Assembly: GCA_023230175.1 (NCBI GenBank)
Contig: JALNXV010000024.1
Coordinates: forward strand, 1 to 18,672
Direction: 5' to 3'
Origin: Candidatus Cloacimonadota bacterium
GTDB taxonomy: Bacteria; Cloacimonadota; Cloacimonadia; Cloacimonadales; WRIO01
Length of the DNA stretch: 18,672 bases
This document shows positions 5,877 to 16,089 of the stretch, piece after piece. The notes beneath the pieces were generated by a model that was not told the origin of the DNA, made no database searches, and saw only the letters and a program-made list of their open reading frames with translations. A program made the translations under genes and the position numbers. The stretch's first letter is position 1; each line of letters starts with the position of its first letter.

Positions 5877-7406
5877 TTATATATTATTTTGAGAATATAC
5901 GATATGCCCGTCTATCATTGTTAAATATGGTTTAATGTCAAGTAAAATATCAATAGGGCTTCTTGTAATGTCATCTATTATAATCAAATTAGCTTGTAAT
6001 CCCTTTTCAATCAAACCATATTTAATATCTTTATTTGCAACCCTAAAATGATTAATTGAATATGCTTTTATAGTTTCATCTAAGGTTAAACATTCATTTT
6101 TTAAAAAAGTCTCATTACTTGCATCATTATCTGCCTTTCTATTAATTGCAGAATACATTCCAACGAATGGATTTAATGTTTCTACAGGACTATCAGAACC
6201 TAAAGACAAGATAATATCATTATCATACATACTTTTTAAAGGAAAGGCATAATCTTTTGCTACTTTCCACTTATCATTTATCATTTTTATATCATTTTTT
6301 AAATGTATTGCCTGCATCGATGCATAAATATGAGCTTGCTTAAGCAAAAGTAAATCTTCGCTCCTAACAGCTTGTAAATGTTCAATTCTATGCTGAACCT
6401 TATATTTACTATTAACATATATTTCTCTAAAAATCGATGCCATTTTGTTAACTGCTAAGTCACCAATTGCATGGACAGAAGTTTGTATATTCAAATTATC
6501 ATAAAAAGCAATATCCTTTTTTAAGCTAATAATCTGTTCTTCAAGATTTAAAGTATTTTGAGATTCAAACATCCAAGCAGAATCACTTCCCATAGAGCCG
6601 TCAGAAAACAATTTAATTCCACCATTAATAAATCTTCTTGTTTCATTTACAAATTGACATAACTCAATTTTATCAAGATAGTACCAAATACAATAAAAAG
6701 GTAACTCCTCCAAAATATCCTTAACTAAAAAAGCTGAATCTAAATCCTCAAAAGAATGCACCCCACATAAACCAAATTGCCAAGATTTTTCAATCAACTC
6801 TCGTAATAATTTTGATAATAGAGAATTCTTAAATTTGGGTATATATTTTGATAACACAGTCCATGATTGTTCATATAAAAAACCATTAAGTTCTCCATTT
6901 GAAGATTTACCGATAACTATACCTTCAAAATTTGATTGTTTTGTAATTCCAACTATATCTAATGCTTTACTATTACATAGTGTAGAATGTAAGTCTTTAC
7001 TTGATAAGCTCACTGGGATATCAGGAAAAACTTTATCTAACATACTTCTATTAATATCCTTAAATTTATCTATATGTTCCTTTTCCCATCCATAACCTAA
7101 AATCCATTCTATTTTTGTATTGTATTTTTCTCTATAATCACATAATCTTTTAAAAAATAACTCAGCATTATTACAATTATGTAAATCAATAGTCAAAAGA
7201 TTCTTTGCAGTCTGAACAAAATGAGTATGCGAGTCAGTTAAAGCAGGAAAAAGTAATTTTCCTTTTAAGTCAATATACTTAGGATTATTTGCTTTAACCT
7301 TAGCTTCAAACAAAGAACCGGTAAATAATATCTGTTCGTTTCTAACTAAAACAGCCTCACAAAACTTATGCCCATAAATGTTACCATTACAAAAGATATA
7401 ATCCAT
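5877..7406 (-). CDS. YtcJ-like metal-dependent amidohydrolase (amidohydrolase_3 family)
   Basis: A 509-aa protein with the amidohydrolase layout: a small N-terminal beta domain, then a TIM barrel with metal ligands. Visible motifs are LTDSHTHF with HxH at H60/H62, KLFSDGSMGSDSAW (265-278, Lys265), VHAIGDLAVN (311-320, H312), HRIEHLQ (339-345, H343) and LGSDSPVETLNPF (402-414). These match the YtcJ/amidohydrolase_3 group, whose members hydrolyse assorted amides, including N-substituted formamides. The exact substrate cannot be read from sequence. There is no signal peptide, so it is cytoplasmic. A weak AGGA lies 5 nt before the ATG. It sits between gltX (7 bp gap) and the DUF2723 gene (11 bp gap) in one transcription unit, but no functional link to Glu-tRNA synthesis is evident. 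Confidence 0.88.
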   Translation of the reverse strand: MDYIFCNGNIYGHKFCEAVLVRNEQILFTGSLFEAKVKANNPKYIDLKGKLLFPALTDSHTHFVQTAKNLLTIDLHNCNNAELFFKRLCDYREKYNTKIEWILGYGWEKEHIDKFKDINRSMLDKVFPDIPVSLSSKDLHSTLCNSKALDIVGITKQSNFEGIVIGKSSNGELNGFLYEQSWTVLSKYIPKFKNSLLSKLLRELIEKSWQFGLCGVHSFEDLDSAFLVKDILEELPFYCIWYYLDKIELCQFVNETRRFINGGIKLFSDGSMGSDSAWMFESQNTLNLEEQIISLKKDIAFYDNLNIQTSVHAIGDLAVNKMASIFREIYVNSKYKVQHRIEHLQAVRSEDLLLLKQAHIYASMQAIHLKNDIKMINDKWKVAKDYAFPLKSMYDNDIILSLGSDSPVETLNPFVGMYSAINRKADNDASNETFLKNECLTLDETIKAYSINHFRVANKDIKYGLIEKGLQANLIIIDDITRSPIDILLDIKPYLTMIDGHIVYSQNNI

Positions 7407-7413
7407 TTAAGTC

Positions 7414-8853
7414 CTATATAACGAATTTCTTAAGTCGATTGATAGTTTCTTCTTTCCCTAAGATATCAAGCAACATCGGGATATCAGGACCATGACAATC
7501 ACCAAATAAAGCAAGCCTTATAGGGAAAAAATAATTCTTCCCCTTGATACCTGTTTCTTTAATTCCTTCTTTTGAAATAACTGTCAAATTCTCTTTTATC
7601 CAAGAGTTCAAATCAATCTGATTTAATCTTTCTAAATACCAATTTAAAACTTTTTGAGAATCCTCACTATTAACTATTTCTAAAAATTCATTACTTAATT
7701 GAATATCATTATAAAACATTCTTGAATGCTCTGTAATCTGAGTTAAATTTGTAATCTGATCTCGAGCACGAACTAATACCTTGTGATATTTTTGTTTATT
7801 TGAAATATCAATATCTTCATCATCAAAATACGGCTTACATAACTCTCCGATATATGCAATATCTAAATTTCTGATATACCAACCATTCATCCAATCAAGC
7901 TTTGTTATATCAAATATTGCACCGGATTTGCTAATCCTTTCAATTGAAAATTCTTCACTTAAATCATCTAAGGTATACAATTCTCTATCCTCTGCCGCAT
8001 GCCAACCAAGTAATGCCACAAAATTTATAATTGCTTCTTTTAAATAGCCTTTATTTAAATAATTCTTAACTGAAAAATCACCATGCCTTTTACTTAATTT
8101 ACTTCTATCCGTATTCAATAATAAAGGCAAATGAACCCATTTAGGTGTCTCCCACTTAAAAGCTTCATAAAGAAAAATATGTTTAGGAGTACTGTAGAGC
8201 CATTCCTCTCCTCTTAAAACATGAGAAATCTCCATTAAATGGTCATCAACTACAGCAGCTAAATGATATGTTGGAAACCCATCAGCCTTTAAGATTACTT
8301 GATCTTCAACTAATTCTGAGGCAATCTCTACCTGTCCTCTAATCAAATCATTAAAGTTAAAAATCTTATCATCAGGCATCTTCATTCTTACTACATAAGG
8401 CTCATTATCAGCTAATTTCTGTTTTACTTGTTCCTTACTTAAATTTCGACACTTTCCGTTATACTTTGTTGTAAGCTTATTAGCTTGCTGTTCTGCTCTC
8501 ATAGTGTCTAATTCTTCTTTTGTACAAAAACAATAATACGCATCACCTTGTTCAATTAACTGATTAACATATTTATGATAAATCTCTAATCTTTGAGATT
8601 GAAAATAAGGACCACAATCACTTTCTTTATACGGACCTTCATCAAAATCAATACCTAAACTTACCAAAGAATTTATTAAATTATCTACTGAACCTTCAAC
8701 AAATCTTGTTTGATCAGTATCTTCAATCCTTAATATAAATGTTCCGTTGTATTTTTTTGCCAATAAATAATTATACAATGCTGTACGTAATCCACCTAAA
8801 TGCAAATATCCTGTTGGACTTGGAGCAAATCTTACTCTTACTTTATCGTTCAT
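7414..8853 (-). CDS. gltX: Glutamyl-tRNA synthetase
   Basis: A class I aminoacyl-tRNA synthetase of normal length (479 aa) that charges tRNA with glutamate. The Rossmann domain opens with RFAPSPTGYLHLGGLRTALY, containing the HIGH-type motif HLGG (18-21). The second ATP motif is KLSKRHG (252-258). A CxC-x24-C pattern (C108, C110, C135) resembles the zinc-binding insertion of bacterial GluRS, though the fourth ligand is unclear. The C-terminal alpha-helical anticodon-binding part is present and complete. Whether the enzyme also charges tRNA-Gln cannot be told from the sequence. The ATG has GGAG about 6 nt upstream and follows a good promoter (8877-8904). It is the first gene of a leftward run with the amidohydrolase, DUF2723 and YibQ-like genes. 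Confidence 0.97.
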   Translation of the reverse strand: MNDKVRVRFAPSPTGYLHLGGLRTALYNYLLAKKYNGTFILRIEDTDQTRFVEGSVDNLINSLVSLGIDFDEGPYKESDCGPYFQSQRLEIYHKYVNQLIEQGDAYYCFCTKEELDTMRAEQQANKLTTKYNGKCRNLSKEQVKQKLADNEPYVVRMKMPDDKIFNFNDLIRGQVEIASELVEDQVILKADGFPTYHLAAVVDDHLMEISHVLRGEEWLYSTPKHIFLYEAFKWETPKWVHLPLLLNTDRSKLSKRHGDFSVKNYLNKGYLKEAIINFVALLGWHAAEDRELYTLDDLSEEFSIERISKSGAIFDITKLDWMNGWYIRNLDIAYIGELCKPYFDDEDIDISNKQKYHKVLVRARDQITNLTQITEHSRMFYNDIQLSNEFLEIVNSEDSQKVLNWYLERLNQIDLNSWIKENLTVISKEGIKETGIKGKNYFFPIRLALFGDCHGPDIPMLLDILGKEETINRLKKFVI

Positions 8854-8876
8854 CTCTAACTCCTAATGTTTTTTTC

Positions 8877-8904
8877 ATTATTTTTTAAGATTTCTATTTG
8901 TCAA
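8877..8904 (-). promoter_or_regulatory. Probable promoter of the gltX transcription unit
   Basis: A perfect -35 TTGACA (8899-8904) is followed after 16 bp by AATAAT (8877-8882, 5 of 6 matches to TATAAT). The predicted start of transcription, near 8870, leaves a short leader of about 17 nt containing the GGAG ribosome site. This is the strongest promoter match in the window. Confidence 0.65.
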
Positions 8905-8967
8905 GTGTATTCTAAATTCAAGAAAAAAACATTGACTAATTAGAAAAAACCAACTTATTCTAATACT

Positions 8968-9585
8968 TTATTTATTGCTTTGAAATACTATAGTATAAGC
9001 ATCATCCTTCATTAATATTGTATCTTGATCTCCAAAAAAATATCTTTGATCATAAACATCAGTCACTTCAAAAGTATAATAAAAAAATGTATTTCCCGAT
9101 AAATTATCCTCTAAAGCAGGAATTCTAAACCATATACTTTCACCACTATTAAGCCTAGTACCAAGAGGAAGCAAATTTTCTGAAATAACAACATTATTAA
9201 CATAATTTTTCATATACTTTATACTAAAAATACAGTCATCGGAATCATTTATTATCTTTACCATAGCATGAGTAGGCCACAAAAAAACCTTATAATCACT
9301 ATCTGCTTCTAAGTTTACTTCTGTAGCAGTATATCCAAAAGGTAATTCATAAGTTTGACCTTCTATGAAAAGTTCTATTGTTTTATCCGGTTTATTTAGC
9401 AAATACTGTTTTCCTAAATGAAAGGTATGTTTTTCACTTTGGAGGCCCTCAAGAGTAATTGTTTCTCCATCATTAATTGAATAATAAATTTGATGATTAG
9501 TGTTATTATTAATTATCAAATCGGATTCTTTAGCACACCCTAACATAATAACAACAATAATCATAATCCATATTGTTTTATACAT
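8968..9585 (-). CDS. Lipoprotein of unknown function (205 aa), possibly two similar beta domains
   Basis: I use the ATG at 9585 because AAAAGGAG (9593-9600) lies 7 nt upstream and the protein then starts with a compact lipoprotein signal: MYKTIWIMIIVVIMLGCAKE, with Cys17 as the lipidated residue. A longer in-frame reading up to 9648 would overlap the previous gene and bury the signal. The -3 residue of the lipobox is Met rather than Leu, which is tolerated but not ideal. The mature part is beta-rich and may contain two related halves: LIINNNTNHQIYYSI ending at EADSDYKVFL, and VKIINDSDDCIFSIKY ending at MKDDAYTIVF. No enzyme motif is seen. Its ribosome site overlaps the stop of the receiver-domain gene, so the two are co-transcribed. 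Outer- or inner-membrane lipoprotein; function unknown. Confidence 0.78.
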   Translation of the reverse strand: MYKTIWIMIIVVIMLGCAKESDLIINNNTNHQIYYSINDGETITLEGLQSEKHTFHLGKQYLLNKPDKTIELFIEGQTYELPFGYTATEVNLEADSDYKVFLWPTHAMVKIINDSDDCIFSIKYMKNYVNNVVISENLLPLGTRLNSGESIWFRIPALEDNLSGNTFFYYTFEVTDVYDQRYFFGDQDTILMKDDAYTIVFQSNK

Positions 9586-9598
9586 AAGTCCACTCCTT

Positions 9599-10696
9599 TT
9601 AATAATCGTTATCATATTCTGTAATAATGTCAAGCAATTTATTTCCATTAATTGGCTTTAATATAAATTTACAATTATTATTATCTGATTCTAAGCAGTC
9701 ATGAAGATGATTTGTCATAAATATCACCTTTGTCTGATTAAAATTGATCTTTTCTTCAAGTTTCTGCTTTAAAACGTCAAAATCATCATATATCAAGGCA
9801 TCTATTATTACGATAGATGGAGATTCTTTGGACAAAACGTCTAAAAAAGACTCAATATTATTAAAAAGGTATATCTCATTTTGAACACGATTTTTTAGAA
9901 ATTGGTATAAATAATCAGTAACGCTTTGTTTTAAATCACAAATAAAAATCTTATTATTGTTATTTAAGGTATTTTCATTCATTTCATCATCTTCCGAATT
10001 AAATGTTTCTTCATAATCTACAATATTCTTTGCTCGTTTATAATAATCTACAGCATATTTCAGATAGGCATCCTGAGTTAATGATGATTGCATATAATCT
10101 TTAAATGTAAAAATATTTTTATTAATATGTCCAAAAGTTGCAGCAATTTTAACTTTATCAAATGGGAAATATAAATCTATATCAAATAGTACTTTATGGT
10201 TATACTCAGCAATAAAATGTTGTAATTCTGCTTCAAATTGCATTTCATTTCTATTAATTTGTTTTATCTTTTTAAAATACGGTAATTTTTTTAAAGCAAA
10301 AGATATCTTAACATTATCTGATTCAGATGGGTACAAGATGTAATCTTCAGAATAAAGCTTTAATTGAATCGGATATGAAAACAATAGCTGTGATTGATTC
10401 TTATCCAAAACACAAAATATTGATGAAAACTCTATCTCATATGTATCAAAATGAATTAAAGATTCTATTGAAAATTTATATTGAAAATTAGGCTTAAGTT
10501 CTTGATTTAAATATAAAGGGTCTAAAAACGCAAATATCAAGTTATTTTCTTTAATGTCTAATAAATATATAAGATAACTGTTACCATTGATAATTATATT
10601 AATTTTTTTAGGAGCACAAAGAAGCTTTAAAAATAAATTATTTTGATCTTTAAATTGATGAATGCTTTTCCATTTTTTTTTATTAAAAAAACTCAC
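9599..10696 (-). CDS. Response-regulator receiver-domain protein with possible PilZ/YcgR-like N-terminus
   Basis: A 365-aa cytoplasmic protein. The C-terminal part (about 248-362) reads as a receiver domain: D254 in KIFICDL (first acidic site; only one acid), phospho-acceptor D299 in IVIIDAL, T328 in VIFMTNH and K347 in FILKPI. The N-terminal about 230 residues are beta-rich. They begin like the YcgR N-domain seen in c-di-GMP effectors (INIIINGNSYLIYLLDIKENNLIF, then LLFSYPIQLKL). However, I cannot find the canonical RxxxR and D/NxSxxG c-di-GMP motifs, so PilZ is only tentative. An acidic/Asn-rich linker (about 228-247) separates the halves. The start is GTG at 10696, with GGAGG (10702-10706) 5 nt upstream. 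The output and partner kinase are unknown. It is followed, with overlap of signals, by a lipoprotein gene. Confidence 0.72.
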   Translation of the reverse strand: MSFFNKKKWKSIHQFKDQNNLFLKLLCAPKKINIIINGNSYLIYLLDIKENNLIFAFLDPLYLNQELKPNFQYKFSIESLIHFDTYEIEFSSIFCVLDKNQSQLLFSYPIQLKLYSEDYILYPSESDNVKISFALKKLPYFKKIKQINRNEMQFEAELQHFIAEYNHKVLFDIDLYFPFDKVKIAATFGHINKNIFTFKDYMQSSLTQDAYLKYAVDYYKRAKNIVDYEETFNSEDDEMNENTLNNNNKIFICDLKQSVTDYLYQFLKNRVQNEIYLFNNIESFLDVLSKESPSIVIIDALIYDDFDVLKQKLEEKINFNQTKVIFMTNHLHDCLESDNNNCKFILKPINGNKLLDIITEYDNDY

Positions 10697-10710
10697 CTAA
10701 GCCTCCAGCT

Positions 10711-10739
10711 ATTATACTTTTTAAAGATAAAATTGTTCA
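10711..10739 (-). promoter_or_regulatory. Promoter-like site for the receiver-domain gene, overlapping the eno terminator
   Basis: A perfect -10 TATAAT (10711-10716) lies 17 bp downstream of TGAACA (10734-10739, 4 of 6 matches to TTGACA) on the minus strand. The -35 element is made of the distal arm of the terminator hairpin at 10735-10760. Transcription would begin near 10704, at the GGAGG, giving an almost leaderless message. The true start could be elsewhere. Confidence 0.45.
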
Positions 10740-10760
10740 GATTCCTTAAGGAATCTGAAC
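10735..10760 (-). terminator. Intrinsic terminator after eno
   Basis: The 26 bases are a perfect palindrome with arms GTTCAGATTCC and GGAATCTGAAC around TTAA. The structure starts 16 nt after the eno stop codon. On the minus strand it is followed by AATTTTATCTTT, a modest T-tract. This marks the end of the seven-gene rsgA-to-eno run. Confidence 0.8.
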
Positions 10761-10776
10761 ATCACATTTACGATGA

Positions 10777-13016
<2,240 letters not shown>

Positions 13017-13457
13017 TTAATTCTCCTCTTTTATAGGTGTTACGATAACTTTATTACCTTCAGTTTTTAAAACTTTAACTGAAGTACCTTCTTCAATTGA
13101 TATTTTTAAATCATTACAAATCGCTGACCATTCTTCACCTTCAATTTTCACATAACCTCTTTTGCCTGCTGAAATTATCTTGGTTACAATTCCTTGCTTA
13201 TCAATCAATGCAGATACATTACTTTTAGTTATGTCAGATTTTAAAATAAAACCGGCAAACTTTCTCATTAAAGCAAAAGATATTAATGTAGCAATTGCAA
13301 AAACAAAAAACTGTATTAAGTAGTTACTAAATATTATCGAAAATAATCCTGTAAAGATTGCTCCCAATCCAAAACTAAAAAAAATAAATCCCGGGGTTAC
13401 AATCTCAATTATTAAACAAATAATACCTATCGCAATCCATATAATCCATGCTTCCAT
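13017..13457 (-). CDS. NfeD-like membrane protein (short form), slipin partner
   Basis: A 146-aa protein of the short NfeD type, lacking the serine protease domain of long forms. Hydrophobic helices span about 4-20, 24-45 and 47-65. A C-terminal OB-fold-like domain runs from about 82 to 142, with DKQGIVTKIISAGKRGYVKIEGEEWSAIC carrying the typical GxxGxV..G..W pattern. NfeD proteins are known partners of stomatin-like slipins, and the slipin gene follows here with zero spacing, so the two form a translationally coupled module. AAGGAG lies 6 nt upstream of the ATG at 13457. The gap to the preceding unknown gene is 26 bp, the largest in this operon. Likely role: membrane-domain organisation or envelope stress; inference from family. 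Confidence 0.92.
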   Translation of the reverse strand: MEAWIIWIAIGIICLIIEIVTPGFIFFSFGLGAIFTGLFSIIFSNYLIQFFVFAIATLISFALMRKFAGFILKSDITKSNVSALIDKQGIVTKIISAGKRGYVKIEGEEWSAICNDLKISIEEGTSVKVLKTEGNKVIVTPIKEEN

Positions 13458-13483
13458 AAAGGTCTCCTTAATACTTTTAGATA

Positions 13484-14389
13484 TTAATCTTTTTTATCCT
13501 TATTGTCATCTTTTTTATCTTTATAAATTCGTTTTACTTTTCTTTTGCTGCTTCCATAATTTGAATTACCACCATATTTATAGGACCCTCCATATTTATA
13601 GCTTGATTTACCACCTTTTCCGCTCGCAGTTTGTATTCCAATATAACTCATAAACGCTAAAACTTTATCAAATAAAAATAAAATTATAAACATCCCCAAA
13701 GTCAAAGCTATAAACCAAAAAGCAAAACCCTTAATAAGACTAAAAGTAGATTTATAAACTCCGGAACTACCTGATTTTGCTTGAGAAACCATTAACAATA
13801 ATAAACTATTATTCACGTAATATTCTTGTTCTTGAATAGCATTTTTAAGAGAATCAATTGTAGTCTGAACAGAATTTAATCTTGCTTCTGTACTAGCCGA
13901 AATAGCACTGTGTCTTGGATTTTCAAGTTCATTTAAGTATCTTTTTTTCAATGCTTCATTAATTTCTAATCTTTCATTTAAATCTAACTTCTGTATTATC
14001 TCTTTAAATGATTCTTCTTTTTTAACAGATTCAGTTTCATAACTACGTAGGTTTGCAACAATTTCATTATAATTTTTCTGTTGAATCTCTATCATAAAAA
14101 TAAATGAATTTGATGTAGATTGTCTTCTTAAAATGTTTATTGACTCAGAATACTTTAATTCTATATCATTGATAAAACTCAAAAACTTATTCATATCTTG
14201 TACAGAAAACAACATCTCATATTTATCATTATTTTTCGCTGCTTTAAACTCTCTTTGAATTCTTCTGTTCTCCTCATTAATTACTTGTTTTTTAGGCAAA
14301 AAGGATCCATATCTTGCTAAATATGCCGCCAAAACAATTACTACAAAAACAATTAACATTTTAAACTGTTTAGTAAATTTTAATCTCAT
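13484..14389 (-). CDS. Unknown two-TM membrane protein with coiled coil and Tyr/Gly/Lys-rich tail
   Basis: I place the start at the ATG at 14389 (301 aa), which has GGAG 5 nt upstream. An in-frame TTG one codon earlier would be only 2 nt from it. Layout: basic N-terminus, membrane helix (about 11-27), and an extracytoplasmic region of mostly helical, coiled-coil character (about 35-200). A second helix follows (about 220-245), then a cytoplasmic tail. The tail contains repeated SYKYGG units (about 263-275), then a Lys/Asp-rich end. The arrangement of two membrane helices flanking a helical region with a late coiled coil is loosely like DUF4349 proteins, but I cannot confirm this. It lies between recN (8 bp) and nfeD, so it may belong with the slipin/NfeD module. 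Function unknown. Confidence 0.75.
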   Translation of the reverse strand: MRLKFTKQFKMLIVFVVIVLAAYLARYGSFLPKKQVINEENRRIQREFKAAKNNDKYEMLFSVQDMNKFLSFINDIELKYSESINILRRQSTSNSFIFMIEIQQKNYNEIVANLRSYETESVKKEESFKEIIQKLDLNERLEINEALKKRYLNELENPRHSAISASTEARLNSVQTTIDSLKNAIQEQEYYVNNSLLLLMVSQAKSGSSGVYKSTFSLIKGFAFWFIALTLGMFIILFLFDKVLAFMSYIGIQTASGKGGKSSYKYGGSYKYGGNSNYGSSKRKVKRIYKDKKDDNKDKKD

Positions 14390-14397
14390 CAATACTC

Positions 14398-16089
14398 CTA
14401 TAATTTATTTAATAATTCTATTGCATGCTTTTTAGAAACTTCAGTGATATCTCCTGAAAGCATTCTTGCTATTTCAATAATTCTATCTTCTTCATTTAGT
14501 TTTGCTATTGTAATACTATTTTTATTTAAGTATAATTTCTTTTCTATCTTGAAATGATTATGTCCAAGAGAGGCAATTTGAGGTAAATGAGTTATGCAAA
14601 TAATCTGCTGATTATTACTCAATTCACGAATAAATTGTCCTAACATATTTGCTGTATTCCCTCCTATACCGGTATCAATCTCATCAAAAACTACAGTTTT
14701 TTCCGGTAATTTATTAGCTAAAATGCTTTTGATTACAAGTAAAAGCCTGGATAATTCTCCACCGGAAATTGAAAATTTTAAATCTTGAATCTGCATTCCC
14801 TTATTAGCACTAAACTGAAATGACACTCTATCACAACCAAAATTATTAAATTTTGATATATCAACACTATTTAAGTCAAAGCTAGATATTTTGTCAACTA
14901 TTATTTTGAAAGTAGCATCTTTTATAGCTAAGTCTTTAAGATTATTAACAATTAATTTTTCAAAATTAATAGCAGATTGCTTTCTTTTAACGGATAGCAA
15001 TTCAGCAATTCGGATACACTCAAGATTAATACTTTTTATTTCCTTATCAATATTATCATTCTTTTTAATATTCTGATTAAAATTCCTAATAAATTCTTTC
15101 ATTTCAAGTATATAATTCATTAGTTCAGAAATGTCTTTTCTATACTTTGTTTTTAAATCAAATAAAACTTTGATTCTAGCTTCAACAGTATCTAATCTTT
15201 TTTCATCAATAACAATTTCTTGATCGATAAATCTAATTGTCTGCATAACGTCTTCTAAAGCAGTGGAGCAAGTTATTAGATTTTCACATACATTATCTAT
15301 TAATTTACTAGAATTTTTAAATTCTTCAAAACTCTTTTGATAATATTTGATTTTGTCATAAATAGTATTTTCATTTTCAAAAAATTCCTGATTAAAAGTT
15401 TCAAACAATCCCAAAATTTCTTTAGCATTTAATAAAACTTGATATTCATTATCCAAATCAGATTCTTCATTTATTGACAAATTTGCAGTTTCTAACTCAT
15501 TAATCTGATACTCATAAAGAAGCTTCTTATCTTGTAATCGTTTAATCTCTTCCTTTTGTCTTTTTGCTTCAATAATTAAATATTGTAATTTCTGATATTT
15601 TTCATTAAATTCACTTCGTAAATCTAATAACTCAGCATACTCATCCAAAAAATTTATTTGTACTTCTTCATCAAACAATAACTGTTGGTCTCTTTGGCTA
15701 TGAAAATCCAATAAAATACTTCTAAACTCTTTAACAATAGAATTTGTAGATTTTCTACCATTGATGAAAATGCTTGACTTGCCGTCTGGTTTGATATCTC
15801 TTCGGAAAAATAATTCTCCATCACTCATATCAATTTCATATTTTGAAATCAACTCATTAAATTCCGGTATATACTCTAATCTAGTAAAACTTGCTTCCAA
15901 TAAAACACTTTTTGAATTATCTAAAAAAATATTTCCTCTTACTTGTCCACCTAAAACAAGGTTTATAGCACCAACTAAAACAGATTTACCTGCTCCCGTT
16001 TCTCCGCTTAAGACTGTTAATTTATCGTCAAAACTTACATTTATCTTATCTACTAAAACAAAATTTTCTATCTTTAATTCTGTTAACAT
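14398..16089 (-). CDS. recN: DNA repair protein RecN
   Basis: A 563-aa SMC-like ATPase involved in recombinational repair of double-strand breaks. The N-terminal half-site starts LTELKIENFVLVDKI and has Walker A GETGAGKS (29-36), preceded by LSG. A long coiled coil occupies roughly 150-370, with QRDQQLLFD (RecN hallmark) just before it. The C-terminal half has the ABC signature ISGGELSR (441-448), Walker B TVVFDEIDTGIGG (465-477) and the H-loop region CITHLPQIASLGHNHFKI. Length and order match the family. The ATG at 16089 directly follows the nadK stop (TAAATG), so translation is coupled. The order rsgA-nadK-recN resembles the nadK-recN neighbourhood seen in several bacteria. Confidence 0.97.
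   Translation of the reverse strand: MLTELKIENFVLVDKINVSFDDKLTVLSGETGAGKSVLVGAINLVLGGQVRGNIFLDNSKSVLLEASFTRLEYIPEFNELISKYEIDMSDGELFFRRDIKPDGKSSIFINGRKSTNSIVKEFRSILLDFHSQRDQQLLFDEEVQINFLDEYAELLDLRSEFNEKYQKLQYLIIEAKRQKEEIKRLQDKKLLYEYQINELETANLSINEESDLDNEYQVLLNAKEILGLFETFNQEFFENENTIYDKIKYYQKSFEEFKNSSKLIDNVCENLITCSTALEDVMQTIRFIDQEIVIDEKRLDTVEARIKVLFDLKTKYRKDISELMNYILEMKEFIRNFNQNIKKNDNIDKEIKSINLECIRIAELLSVKRKQSAINFEKLIVNNLKDLAIKDATFKIIVDKISSFDLNSVDISKFNNFGCDRVSFQFSANKGMQIQDLKFSISGGELSRLLLVIKSILANKLPEKTVVFDEIDTGIGGNTANMLGQFIRELSNNQQIICITHLPQIASLGHNHFKIEKKLYLNKNSITIAKLNEEDRIIEIARMLSGDITEVSKKHAIELLNKL

Noticed and set aside
8905..8967. Terminator after the lipoprotein gene
   Set aside because: A weak ATTAGAA/TTCTAAT pairing with a large loop and nearby T-runs exists, but it is AT-only and cannot be separated from background in this AT-rich sequence.
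9586..9648. Upstream extension of the lipoprotein reading frame (MEINCLTLLQ start)
   Set aside because: It would overlap the receiver-domain gene by about 50 bp and place extra residues before a textbook lipoprotein signal. The AAAAGGAG site clearly serves the ATG at 9585.
14390..14392. TTG as start of the unknown membrane protein
   Set aside because: It is only 2 nt from the GGAG; the next codon, ATG at 14389, has correct 5-nt spacing.
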